Shown: positions 32,006 through 43,997 of the stretch, in pieces
Layout: each line of letters starts with the position of its first letter
Numbering within the stretch: the first letter of the stretch is position 1
The notes under the pieces: generated by a model
Told to the model about the DNA's origin: nothing
What the model saw: the letters and a program-made list of their open reading frames with translations, nothing else
Database searches by the model: none
Source: Capitulum mitella
Lineage: Eukaryota; Arthropoda; Thecostraca; Pollicipedomorpha; Pollicipedidae
Direction: 5' to 3'
Assembly (NCBI GenBank): GCA_030062745.1
Contig: CP099850.1
Location: 5,394,001 to 5,458,000 of the forward strand
DNA length: 64,000 nt
Position numbers and translations under genes: made by a program

Positions 32006-34109
32006 CTCTCGCCGGACGAGGGGGTGGCTGCCACCTCTCCCCAACCCCCATGAGATGTTGTGCGGCTGCCATCGACGACCCGGGTTAAGAGTCTACAACA
32101 TGAGGTAGGTGCCTTTAAATCCTTTACTCATCTTCCCCCCCAAAACATTATTGCCAGGCGATGTCAGGTCACCGAGTAATGACGTCGTTCTGGAGACCAT
32201 GCAAGTCGATTTTCATGATCGTCCTACGTTTTGGGTTCCTTCTCAGGATTTTGATTAGATACGAGGCCAGTTTTGGACGCAGGACTGTTTTAGCGTATGC
32301 TTGAACCATATCGGGATTTGCGAGGTCCGTAACGTTTGCAGGTTCAGACGAAATCACTGACGTTATCTGACCTTATAATGCATTTGAACCGATCGTAGGA
32401 TAATTTTTTTAAGTTGAGTTCAGTAACGACAACTACTTTTGCACCTCTCAATTATCACGACTTTCTCTGTGGTAACAAATCGGTTTTTAGCACTCGCCGC
32501 GTCATAAAAGATGATGACATTTGACCTCGCGTTGATCTGGCCTTCACCAAGGAAAAAAAAACAATCACTGAATACGAGAGTTAATTAACCTGAAAGCCAA
32601 GTCGCTACAAAAGCACGGCTTGCAGAAACTTACACTACACAACTCTTACGATAACTGCGAAGACGGCAAACGGTATAATATTTTCTTTGCGTGACCTGAT
32701 GGAGCACAAGGTGGCCTGAATCGGTCAATTCGGATGTCGTTGGGATCACAAGATGACGAGTAACACGATCGTTTTTCGCCTCTTCATCCCAATTAGGAGC
32801 GAAATGGGCGTGGGAGGACGGAGGGACCCAACCTTTCTGCTCGTTGGACGTGTAGGTGAGAATCCTTTGATTGATTGATATTGGGTTTTGAGGCGTGCCT
32901 CGACCTTTTGGTCATTATACGCCGCCTGTCAAGTCTGTGTGAGTTACGTTACGTTAGAGTGTATGTGGCGATTTTAAAGATAGCGCAAGTGTTTCATTTA
33001 ACGTTACAGGTTGAAAGAGCAATGGACACAAGTGCTTTTTACGTTAAGTTGTGTGTGTGACAAAAAATTTTGGATGCCGCTGAGATCGGCATGGTGGGGG
33101 GCCTCCGTGAAGCGGGGGCAAGACGCGCAGGGGGAAGAGGAAGGGAGTCGCCGCCTCTGTTTACTTTGAGCCATCCTCAAAAACTAGGAATTTAGGATTT
33201 AGAATTGATTTTGCCAAGGTGCCGGCACGTGGCCTACTCCTCGCGAAAAGCACCGAGGGGTCTTTATCGTGCAGGCTAGGAGGAGATTGCCCACATCGCC
33301 TCTCACGCTGGCTAAGCGTTCACCCTCTCACGCCGGGTGTTGCGGAAGAAAGGAAGGAGTGAGAAGGATGTGCGGTGTTGTGTGGCGTTAGAGTTTTTCT
33401 GCTAGGTGTGTGTCATTTAAGTACGTGAATAGCAGCTGTAGAAGGTCTGGGTGCTGGTTACCCAGTAGCGTACCCAGGGTGAGCTGAATGTTCTTTTGTT
33501 GGCAGAAGGCCTTAATGGGTCGTCTTTGTGTTTCGAAATCCCTACATTCCAGCAGGAGGTGATTTACGTTAAGTGGTGTGTTGCATGTGTGGCATTGTGG
33601 TGCTTGGTAAGAGCCGTCCTCTAAGAGTGGTTGTGTGCATTGTGTGCGGCCCGTTCTAAGTCTGGTGAGGACGACTTCTTGGCGTCTGTATTTTTGATTT
33701 GATGTGTCCCAGGCGCCAAGTGTGGGTTTGATATCGTACAAGTGTGCGTGGTGATTTTGTGTCCAGGTTTTCTGTTGGTGTTTACGGATGTGTTGTTGCA
33801 GGGCGGCCTTGCAGTCGTCGAGTGAAAATTTGGTGTCAAAGCATGTGTCAAATGCTAGTGACTGTTTCGCAATCTGGTCTGCTCGCTCATTACCTTTGAT
33901 GTTAGCGTGTCCCGGTATCCAAAGGAAGGAAATGTCGTTTACGTTAGGGGACACTTGCTGTTGTATGCAATCAATGATGTAGTGTGATGGGTCGGCCGTA
34001 TTGCTGATGGTTTGTAGGACCGATTTTGAGTCAGAGCAGACAACTACGTTAACCATGTTGTGTCTGATTGCCATGCGAATGGCGAGAATCCTTTACATCC
34101 GGCTAATCC
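32006..34109. mobile_element. TTAA-flanked MITE family C, copy 2, split by a LINE
   Basis: Starts TTAA then CTCTCGCCGGACGAGGG and follows copy C1 (4567-5350) through words such as GTCAGGTCRCCGAGT and TTAGGAGCGAAATGGGCG. A LINE at 32869-34083 interrupts it. After the LINE the copy resumes with ACATCCGGCTAATCC, matching the ACTCCCGGCAAGGG end of C1. The right TTAA is degraded. The nesting shows the MITE is older than the LINE. Confidence 0.7.
32869..34083 (-). mobile_element. 5'-truncated LINE: RNase H and C-terminal zinc motif
   Basis: A - strand frame of 228 residues (33388-34074) encodes the later part of an RNase H domain (SDSKSVLQTI, then FLWIPGHANIKGNERADQIA) and a CHTCNTPLNVNHLLLEC zinc-binding motif. 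That is the C-terminal layout of I/Jockey-type LINEs. The 3' untranslated part ends in an ATCAATCAATC tail at 32869. The element is flanked by the 11-bp duplication GAGAATCCTTT at 32858-32868 and 34084-34094. It is truncated within RNase H, so reverse transcriptase and endonuclease are missing and it cannot move by itself. The surviving frame has no stop, so it is fairly young. Confidence 0.88.
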
Positions 34110-34581
34110 TAAATTTGTCCACTAACCTGAAAACAAGAACAACCTAATGGCGCATCACAGTTTAAACATCAAGGCACCTTGTAACTCTGCGATTCAAAGG
34201 GGATGAACATCATTGTATTCTGGTGTTCATGCCACCATGAAGAACCATCAATAGCACTGTTACCCCGAGGTTCTCTGCAGCTTTTTGCGAAATTTCCGTA
34301 CGGACGGTAGCGCAATACTTTGAACAAGAACCAAGAGCTTATGGTTCAAAATGGAAGAACGGAAGTCTGCACACTACGAAAATCACCAAGAGACCTGCAA
34401 AAAATCGCCCTTTGACAAGCACTCTTCCACATCAAGCAACCAATAGCTGTCGAAAGCAAGGTTTTTCTTATTCCATCAGAGCACGGCGATGTCCATGTTT
34501 CGCGGAAAAGAAGGCACCTGGCAGTGCAATACACCAATATTGGAGTACCGATTTCGGAGGGAACGCATATGCATTGCATTC
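34110..34581. other. Intergenic sequence, nothing recognised
   Basis: No recognisable gene or repeat. Confidence 0.35.
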
Positions 34582-34830
34582 GGAAATTCCGTCCTAGGAG
34601 CTGGGAAATTCCGTCCTAGGAGCTCCTACCGGGCCTGCTCCCGGAGGAGCAGGCCCGGTATTGATCGCTCGGCACGACCGTGATCTGAGCGTGCTTTACG
34701 GCACCGGAGATCATACGAAAACGGCGGCCCGTCAGCAGGCGGCCGAGCCGTCCCTGTCAGGGAAACGGACACGACACCGGAGGTCTTACAAAAACGGCGG
34801 CCCGTCAACAGGTGGCCGAGCCGTCCCTGG
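34582..34830. repeat. Compound short duplications and a 15-bp perfect hairpin
   Basis: GGAAATTCCGTCCTAGGAGC occurs at 34582 and again at 34604 (22-bp step). Right after it, TACCGGGCCTGCTCC (34627-34641) and its reverse complement (34646-34660) form a perfect hairpin with a 4-bp loop. A 73-bp direct duplication follows, with ACGGCGGCCCGTCA at 34721 and 34794. Confidence 0.85.
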
Positions 34831-36000
34831 ACACCCATCAGCGCGATATCCGGCCAGAGATGGAAAATGTCCGGAGGCCAGGCCAATTGACTGCACAAAT
34901 CGCGACCTTCCCGCGTCAGCCGCAAAACGTCGGCCACCTCCAAACGAAGTGGTCGGTCTGGCACGACGCCACGAAAACATAAATAATATGACGTCATTTA
35001 TGACAGACGTTGATGGCTTCGTCTAGACGGATGCTTGAGAGAACGGCCCTAAATTTCGGCCAGACGCTAACAAGCAATGAAGTGTTATGGAATTCATCCA
35101 GCAATTTTCCGCGGTATTACCCAGCTTAGCGTGTCACGATGTCCATTTTTCAAACTGGCCTATACCGTCAAATGGTTCCGAAGTTACCATCTTAATGTAC
35201 ATTTTTCTCTGATCACCCTTTTAAAAAATCCCCATAAAGTTGCCACTTTTGTCATCGGATTTTCAAAACGGATTTCACCGCGTTGACGATTTTTGCCGAA
35301 AAGCCGCTTCCGTTGCCGCACGACTTCGCTTGATTTATTGGTGCAAACTACGAACCGATCGATCGACTGGTCTTTCTGAGCAAAAAGAGCTTTATAACTC
35401 CTTCGAGGGAAAATATCGCATGCGCACTGGAACCGACGAATCACCGCAATATGCAGTCGTTCATGACTGAGGCCTGATTTTAGCAAGAACGGGGCCGAAA
35501 TGTGACGAAGGAGAATCACAACAAATCGTGACCCCCTGAGTATCTTAACACTTTTTGCTCTCACATTATTACCTTAACACATACTCTGTATCTTACTGGA
35601 AGGCTTATTTCAGTCGAAAGGCGCAACATCTCTGAATTTTCCCCCTTTTTTTGATTTATCCCCTGTTGCCTTGCATTTATGGCCAGTTTTGAAAAGTGCA
35701 AACACGGTTTTGGTTACAAACAATAATACATAAGTTTTACCCCGAAGTCACCGTCCCCGGCATGTTTTCCGACAACCTGCTAGAACCAGAGTTATGTCAA
35801 AAATATGGTTGTCAGGGAAAATCCCCTGACAAAGGCGTTTTGCAGTAAGCTGCAGCTTCCTTGACCTGTGAAATACAATTGGAATAAATGAACGAGGGGC
35901 CATCAAGCTGTCCAGTCATTTCCAAGCCGCACAGACAACGTGAGGATCATTGCTACCGTGCCCCGCTTCCAACCCACCTGCTGTCTGCTCAAACCCAACG
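34831..36000. other. Intergenic sequence, nothing recognised
   Basis: Mixed composition, AT-rich after 35050. No supported gene or repeat. Confidence 0.35.
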
Positions 36001-36560
36001 TCGTGCTAACGTCACTGGCTTTGTTTAACGTCTGTCGAGTACCACCGCGCTGCGGTTCGTCAGCTGACGTCGACAGCGTCAGTTGAGGCGTCAGCGTTGA
36101 CGTCCCAGGGCCGGCACTGCACCTCCACCGGCCGCTCTGCCAGCTCTGATTTGCGCATCCACACTCGGCCGGCCGTCATCCTATCAATTTCACACAAATG
36201 GCTCCAATTATAAGGCTATCGGGCTCGCGTGCCCGGCATGACGGCTTTACGATCTGGGAGCGTCACTGGAACGTGACGGCCCGCGCCCGGCCGGCCGGGC
36301 GGGGATACCCTGCCTGCCCCGCCCCGTGCCCGCGGCGGCCGGTGGCCGGGCTGGTGGCCCGGAGCGGCGCGCTCTCACCGCACGCTGCTGGCCGACCGGG
36401 CTGACCGGGCCGACGCCGCGCGGCCACTCGCGACGTTTCCGGTCGCGCCGGCCCGCGAAGTCCTCTGCCATATCCTGGCGCCGACCCCGAGCCGGGATAA
36501 ATGTGACAGTCTGTATCCCAGGGCCTCGTCTCAGGCATTCTGACTGGGGGCCAGGTCTTC
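36001..36560. other. CpG-rich island, unassigned
   Basis: GC-rich core at 36250-36480 preceded by an AT-containing stretch (CATCCTATCAATTTCACAC and CCAATTATAAGG). Open frames on both strands have no similarity. A promoter or regulatory island, or an exon of an unknown gene, would both fit. Confidence 0.3.
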
Positions 36561-36835
36561 CTACCTGGTATTCCAGTGCCACGGTGACGTAAAAATGATA
36601 TCTTGAAAAATCCGCATATGGGCCATTTCACGACGAATCTTCACGGCAGAGGGGTGACTGTCCATCCCTGTGTCTTAGATTTTGGTCAGAATTAGTTTGT
36701 AAGGTTTTCTTTTGCCCTGAATCGACTTACATAAGTTTAAGTTGGACCAGGTCAACGGTTCAAGAGTTATAGCCTCCGGCATTTGTGCAAAGTCACACTG
36801 CAAGGGTTTGTTCGGTGGCCGATAAGTATGTGATA

Positions 36836-36892
36836 TATTGTTTGAAGTTAAAATATCCGGACAATATTGTTTGAAGTTAAAATATCCGGACG
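36836..36892. repeat. Tandem duplication, 29-bp unit, two copies
   Basis: ATATTGTTTGAAGTTAAAAT followed by ATCCGGACA occurs twice in a row. Confidence 0.85.
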
Positions 36893-36979
36893 TTTTTGAA
36901 GTCATAAAGGTTTAAGGAAACTGTTACTGGTCAGACTGTTTATATATGATAAATAGCAACAGAGACGCAATGTGACTTC

Positions 36980-36993
36980 AGGTCACGTGACCT
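36980..36993. promoter_or_regulatory. Palindromic half-site AGGTCACGTGACCT
   Basis: Two AGGTCA half-sites face each other with a 2-bp spacer; the centre is also a CACGTG E-box. It lies just before a long palindromic repeat. Function unknown. Confidence 0.3.
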
Positions 36994-37330
36994 CCGGTGG
37001 CCTTAATATCCGTGTAATGTCCGATTAATGTCCGTGAAAAGGTCAAATTTTGTTCAGCCTGAATGGGACGTCAATATTTTTGCTTCCTATATACCAAATA
37101 AAAAAGAGCGATTTAGTTATAAATGCTCAGTTCGAAGGCGCAAATTATCTATGGAAATGAGAGTGGTACCAATGGAAATCTCCCCGAATTCTATGAAGCA
37201 GGAACACATATTTATTGACTCTGAGTTAATATTGTACGCTCCGGAGGTCAAACAAGGTCATGCCATGACGTCCAAAATCTGTGGGCAATAAAAGCAAATG
37301 TGATGTTCATATAAATTGATCTTGAATACT

Positions 37331-38155
37331 GACTGGTCCAAAAAGGGCCAGAAACGTTTCTTCAATGTAAAAAAGATATCTTCTGCTTCTCAGATCATGT
37401 CAGAACAGGTCAACAGCCAATGGAACACAACACTAATTTGTGTCAAAACCGACAAATAAAGTTGCTTAAAGCCTACGTTTTGGATTCGCCATTGCGGATG
37501 CTTGGTTACGCTTGAAAAAAATGGCCAGAAAAAGATTGGTATAGGTCATTCACGTCAGCCAAAGTCAAATATTACCACGTTCGTACCTGGATATTGGGTA
37601 AAGGTGCGAATGTCAAACAAACGCCATTTGGTCGCTATAATTATGCTGATGTGTTCTTGAATGACATAGAAGTCAGGGATAGATCAAGTCAGGTCAGGTC
37701 AAGGACGATAGCATGCAAAATGCGTCTGCTTCGTACGAAAAATCACGATACCACCGTGCTCGTTTTTGAACGGGATACGCACGTTTTACCTGCTATCGTC
37801 CTTGGCCTCACCTGACCACATCTGCCCCTGGCGACCTCCATGTCATTCAAGAACACATCAGCATGATTAAAGCGATCAAATGGCGTTTGTTGGACATCCG
37901 CAGCTTCACTCAATCTTGAGATACGAATATTTTAAAGTCTGGCCTGATCTGAGCTGATTTTTGATGTGCAGCCAAACATGCGCAATGGCGAGTTCAAGAT
38001 ATATGTTTGAAGTAACTCGACTTGAGTGCCAGCCTCTACGCAAATCAGTGTTGTGTTCCAGTGGCTGTTAGCCTGATCTGACATGACCTGAGGAGTAGAA
38101 AAGATCTTTTTGACAGAGAACAAAACGTTTCTGACCCTTTTCGGACTACTCAGTT
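37331..38155. repeat. Long fold-back palindrome, arms about 400 bp
   Basis: The left arm 37331-37750 and right arm 37760-38155 are reverse complements with moderate divergence. Matches include TGGAACACAACACT near 37420 against its complement near 38045, CAAACAAACGCCATTTG at 37615 against its complement near 37880, and GCTGATGTGTTCTTGAATGA at 37643 against its complement near 37835. Near the centre, AAGGACGATAGCA pairs with TGCTATCGTCCTT around a very short loop. There is no transposase. It looks like an old fold-back element or an inverted duplication of a MITE. Confidence 0.85.
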
Positions 38156-38959
38156 AGCTACTCACTGCAAAACGTCCAAAAACGTTTCTGACCCTTTTAA
38201 TTAACTTTGAGACACTGATCAAAACTGTTATCTGCCGAAAATGTGGCGAAAGTCCGTATCACTTTCGGCTGGATCATTAGGCAGCTGCTAATTACGCCCA
38301 ACTACGAGAACATCGCTAGATCTATCAGACTTCCGCTGCGCGCTGTTGCGAAACTATGACAAACAACGCAACGCGTGCTGTTTGAATGCGTCAACATTTG
38401 CATTTCATCGGCCACTGAACGAAAATACGTCGCGCGTGAAATTGTATCTAAATCATGCATCTTCGAGTGTGAGAGAAAACATGCATGCTGCCGTCTGGCT
38501 TTAATTTCTGAATGGTTATGATAAACTGATTTTACACAGCGCTCTTTAAGACTCGAAGCTCGGACGCACAACGCCCAATACGTCAGAGGTTTCGTTCGTT
38601 CATCAGTCGTAGCAAAAACAGCCCAAATGATTCATTAAACTTCGTAATAAGAGACCTGTTGTTCACAAACATTTGCCTGAACAATTTTTATTTACTTTTG
38701 AGAACAATCATTTTGGGGTGGTTTTTCTACTTCCTGGCAATTTCCTTGCATTTTATTCCAGTTTACTTGATCGTATGACGCGAATGATGTTTGAATTGTG
38801 GTTCATGCTTACCAAAGCTTTCTGAGCAAAATGTGGCACCGCAACCCAAATGAACCAAAATCTTGAATGGTTTTCCCTGAGTTTATCCACTCATATGGCT
38901 AAACGTCAACGTTCAGCACATGTCCTGCACAGCTTGCCTTATTTTAGGATATAACCGCC
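38156..38959. other. Intergenic AT-rich sequence
   Basis: Nothing recognised apart from a repeat of AAACGTTTCTGACCCTTTT at about 38125 and 38180. Confidence 0.35.
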
Positions 38960-39290
38960 TGTCCACCCGCTCCACGTTATGTTAGTCCGTCTGCCCACTT
39001 CTATCAATCCTTCTGTCCGCGCCAGCCTGCCGTTTCTGTCAGCCCATCTGTCCGCTCCTCCTGACGGTCCGTCAGTCCGTCTTTCTGTCGGCCCGTCTGT
39101 CCGCTCCTCCTGTCAGTCCGTTTACCTTCTCTTGTCAGTCCGTTTACCTTGTCCTGTCAGTCCGTTTGTCCGCTCCTCTTGTCAGTCCGGCTGTCCGCCC
39201 CTCCTGTAAGTTCGTTTAGCCGCTGCTCCTGTCAGTCCGTTTGTGCACTCTGTCTGCTGTCGGTCCGTTTGTCTGCTGGCAGCAAGGCCC
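38960..39290. repeat. Degenerate CT-rich minisatellite (GTCAGTCCGTTTGTCCGCTC)
   Basis: Irregular copies of a roughly 25-30-bp unit built on GTCAGTCCGT and TCCGCTCCTCCT. Frames through it are not credible proteins. Confidence 0.75.
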
Positions 39291-40539
39291 AACAGTTCGG
39301 CCGCGCGGAACCTCGTCGGTTCGTCTGCAACAGAGTCCGGCCGCTCGTCTGTCGCCGTTGGTTCAGGCCAGTCGTGCTTCGACTGAAGTGACCCACGCCA
39401 CCCGCTCCCGAGCAGGGTGTGGCACAGCCCATGGCCCCCTGATCGTCCCCACCCTCCTGCGCATGTAAACGGCTCCATCAAAGGGTTTGAACGGCCCCTC
39501 GCCCATCGCTAATCAGTTTGTTTGCTCTCAGCTGCACATGTAGCCCCGGCCGAGGTCACGGCACAGTGCACGCGCAGATTGGAAAACAAACACGTCTACA
39601 CAGCATGTTAATAGGCGACTCATCTCGATGGGACTCGATCAAGAGCACCGGCACCAAGTAGGGGTAATAAGGTTCTGTTAGTTTAACTCACAACCCTTGA
39701 TTTCCTGTACAGCCTTTACGAAGATACGACGACCTGAGCAACGGTTTCAAAAGCGATTAATTCGCCTCGGTTACATACAAGCCTATTTTTTGGTAATTGT
39801 TGGTGGCAGCAGGGTTCGGTTATTAAAAATCAATGACACATGCAGTAAGGCTCTCGTTCTCAGACTCCCTTTCTGCCTAAGTAGGTTTTCCAGCGGACTG
39901 TCCTCTGTATCTTGGTGACTGCCTCACGCGCCGCCGTTGACACCTGCACGGAACAATCGCAAAACGCACTGGTGTATTTTTATTGGACGTTTTTGAATAA
40001 TTGCTCTCAGACAAATATTTCACAAATGGTTTAGCTTTTCGTTTGCGCACACTAAACACCACAGGCTCGTTTTGAAATTCGGATAATAAATAAGAGGTAA
40101 TGAAATGAACAAAAACGTGAATGAAAGGTGTCTCGGACAGATGTTACTCATGCGTCGCTTCAGTTGTTAGCTGTACGAAACATCGGAACGCAATTTCACA
40201 TTTGTTGCAACATGAAAAATGTTGAACGTATCAGATATTACTAGCACTGGCGTAAGAGTATGTAAATAATATATTCAGATGTCTTATGACTGCGCGCAAC
40301 AAGAACTGAAATGGAAAGTGTTCCCCATTTCTGGACAAGCTTGCTCGTAGCAAAGACTAGAAATGGCTCATGACGCGAATTAAATGCATAATGTGCTGGT
40401 AAAAAAGCGAACGCCATTGTGCAATGCCTCAAGAAAACAATACACCACTTGCGTGTTGTGGTCACGTTTCATCTCACGTGGGCAGTTTCCTCGACTGAAC
40501 ACGTTAGCGATAGAAAGGGCCGGGCATGAACTTGCTCCG
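39291..40539. other. Intergenic sequence, nothing recognised
   Basis: A short GC-rich stretch to about 39560, then AT-rich sequence. No gene or repeat supported. Confidence 0.35.
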
Positions 40540-40543
40540 TTAA

Positions 40544-41754
40544 CCCTATTCCCGGAGGGCTAGACGGTATGGCCGATTCCCGGCAGGGGGGGGGGCGGAT
40601 TCGGCCCCCCCTGAGATCTCGAGAACTACTTATCCGATTTCATCGCAACAAACGGCAATCGATTTGCCGTGACGTGAACTACATTTTGATAAAAAGAAAT
40701 TTTCAAAATTTTGAAATTTGTGGATACAGGGGGGCAAAAATGTCAAAATGGGGGTACTTTTTGACTTCTTATAACTCCTTTGTTTATGGACCGATTTCGA
40801 TGAAACTGGCATCAATCGAGAGATTATGGATAGGGCTTTTACCATGGGTATGCAAATTTGAAATTTTGAGAAAATTCATGGGCGTTCACAAGGTTTCAAA
40901 AATAGGGGGATTAGTTTTCCAATAACGGAATGAACAAAAGAGGCCAAAACACTTTTTTAGCTTCTGCTAGTCATGTTATGCTAAAGAAGTACAAATCGCA
41001 TCACAATGTTTGTATAATGTTAGCATAGGCGGTGCCAGGGACATAAAAAAGGGGGAACTGTCATGGTCACACGTTTCTCAGATCAACTTGTGACCTTTGA
41101 CCTTAAATGACCTCCAGTGACCTTGGGGTCACCTGGAATGATGTCGTGTGCATTCAATATTATCTGTAAACGTTTTTAATCGATTAAATTCACTCTATTC
41201 CAAAAAAATCATTTTTTGGCTTTTGCGATATAGGGTACGTGCACTGACATTTTAGGTCATAGCTCCGTGACCTGACCTGATATCAAGCTGAAACTTGGTA
41301 CACAAGTAGAGGGCATCTTTCTACGTCATATATATTCCGAGTTTCGCATTTGAAAAAACGGCGCCGAAATTATTGCGAAAAAACAAATTTTGACTTTTGA
41401 CCTTGACCTGACCTTGTAAAGTGACCTCAGATAAACAAAATTACATCTGCACATTGCCCAACTATTTAGCTATATATTCATATAAAGTTTTAAGTTCTAT
41501 CTTAAAAACTCTGTTTTTGGAAGACATTTTCCTTTTACCCTCAACATGGCCAAAAATGGCCTGAGGTGCCTCCCAAAAACGTTGCCTGGCTCCGCCCCTG
41601 AGCAAAATAGAATTTCGAAATTTTGTCACGGCGCGTAGAAGGAATAGCTAGGAAAAGTCACCAAGTTTCGTGAAGCTGCGTCAAAAAGCCTGGAATTGGC
41701 AAGCAAAAAACCCGAGGGGGGGCGGATTCCGCCCCTCCCCTGCCGGGAATAGGG
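40544..41754 (-). mobile_element. TTAA-flanked MITE family B, copy 2, reverse orientation
   Basis: Runs from TTAA then CCCTATTCCCGG to CCGGGAATAGGG then TTGA (a one-base change from TTAA). The whole length aligns with the reverse complement of copy B1, with similar length (1211 against 1193 bp). Non-coding. Two near-full copies 10 kb apart in one window suggest a high copy number in the genome. Confidence 0.8.
41091..41123 (-). promoter_or_regulatory. Perfect DR1-DR4-DR4 half-site array in MITE B2
   Basis: TGACCT starts at 41091, 41098, 41108 and 41118: spacers of 1, 4 and 4 bp, all four half-sites perfect. A further GGTCACCT follows. This is the complement of the array in B1. Confidence 0.5.
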
Positions 41755-41758
41755 TTGA

Positions 41759-43997
41759 AGCATGAACCCGCTCGCACACAATGGAGGAGAAAATCACGGG
41801 GTTGACCTAGCCGAAGACCGGCCGGCTCGTATGAAATCGGTCGCGTGGGGGACAAATTCATCAATTACAATAATTCGCCCAAAAACATCTGTAGCACCTT
41901 GGGTCTGGGCCTGAAAGAAAAATCGAGTCGAACGGAAAAATTCACGACGTGGGACTGCGAGACAAAGTGTCCAGTCAGTTGTAAATGGGTATAACACTCG
42001 AGAGAGGGCGATCTCGTCTCCCTCATTAGGCAATATTTGAACGCTTGAGGTTGGGAGCCAAAAATATCAGGTGTGGAAAATTCCCTCCTATTTAAAATGT
42101 GCTCTGCACGTTGGATGTAAAACCCAGGGATTCACCGTTCCAGAAAGAGCATTGCTTTAGCAATCATTTTAACAATCAGGATTCGTACCAAGGTAATCAC
42201 TAACTAAAAGAACTCTACTAATTAGTTACTTAAAAATCCTTGACAAAACAGCGCATGTGTGGCGCACTGCACCCACGGCGCGCTGTATACTGCAATGCGT
42301 ATCTAGGAAGGCGGAGATGATCTCTGTTCTGGAGACAGGCTCAGCTTAAGGGCGAGGTTGTTCCTGTAATTTCGTTTGAGGTTCCTAAATGACATGAGAG
42401 CAATATGTCCTATCTGGTCGTGACACGTAGTTACCGTTACAGTATCCCTTTTTTGCCTAGCTCGATTTTTTTCATCGGATGATGTTCATTTTTCCTTTTC
42501 ATCAGTGACAATGAAACTGTTGGTGGTGTGCGAAATAAATGAATATTTGGGTCAAGGAAACATCCTAAATCATGCCCAAAGAAATCGTGGCTTCCCATTG
42601 CACTCTTGTTCTACGTCAAGCTTACTCCCGGCAATGACCATGTTCGAGGATGAAAACCGAATTATTCGCCTTATCATCAAAGAGAACACAAGTGGAAACA
42701 CTACACTGCCTGTTATGCGTCTTCACTCTTGCAGAAGCACACTTATGATCGATTCGCCTTTGAGCGATCTGAGTTAGTGCTGATTTTCCGGAGCTCGCAA
42801 TCGGCCTTAATTCTAATTAACAACATTTTTTTTCAATCTGAATTGATTCAATTAAGATTCAACTGGCCATGGAAATGAATTTAGCTGAATTCAAAGTGTT
42901 AAAATCGATTACGCATTAACCAAAGACTGATTCCATTCAACGAAGCGAAATCCAGTGAAACACTGTAATTGCTAATGAAAGCGCGAAATCTAAAAGAGCA
43001 AGCTAAATATTTCAAGCGTACATGCATTTAAAACGAGATAGTGAAATGTGCTTGTGCTCAGTGATTGGAAATGTCGACTTAATCATTAAACATTCCAAAC
43101 TTACCAACATTTTATTGGCATTTGGCAAAATGTTTTCACTGGACAACTAGCTATGGGAATACATAAAGCCGCCGTGTGCGTCAATGAAAAAAAAGAACAA
43201 ACATAAAAAGTGACGTAAAACCATCTAACCTACGCCTTGTACTACACTGCTCCTGCACAGTACTGCTGGCATTTAATTACTTCCTGTGGATGTTATTGAG
43301 GACACAAGTCATTTGCGACTTCGATTCAGTTTACGTAAACACATTTTAATTTCAGACCAAAAGTAGATAAAAAAGACAGACCAAATCCTAAGGTACCCGG
43401 AAAATATTTCGAATCGGTTGCAAAGATGAGGAACAGCGCTGCTTTGGAATTGTTTTACTACGTCTATTTCTTCTATGCTTGACACGAAAAAGCAAAACTA
43501 AGCGGAAACGTGTAGTGGCGGAGACAGCTAGCAACTTGGGAGGCCGGTCATCAAACAGGTGTGACAGCAGAACTTCTCACTCCGTATCACTGGCGACGAA
43601 ACGATGCCGAAATCGCAGCGAACGGTCAAGCAAGACAGATTTTGGTGACCGACGTTGTTTTTGAGGCCGTAACACCACTACTACTTTCGCCAGAACAGTG
43701 GCGAGATAAAAGTAACGAACCAGTAAAGTAAAATAAAGTAAGAGCCAGTAACGAACATCATACAGGCAAAAAACGGTGAATACACACGAATCAGTGTGGC
43801 AGACGGCTGGCAGCCCTGCCGTCCGTCGTGGCGCGCTCACCTCGTGCTCTGCCTCCCGCCGGCCGTCCCACTCTGTCAGCCCCGGCTCCAACCTGTGACC
43901 CCCGCCCCCGCGCCCCGGGGAGGGGACTTACGCCACGTGTACGGCCCCTCGCAATGGCCAACCGGGTCCTGCGTATCGCCTAATACCGACACGCAGG
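41759..43997. other. Intergenic sequence, nothing recognised
   Basis: Mostly AT-rich. A short CpG-rich patch at 43790-43990 leads into the next minisatellite. No gene supported. Confidence 0.35.
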
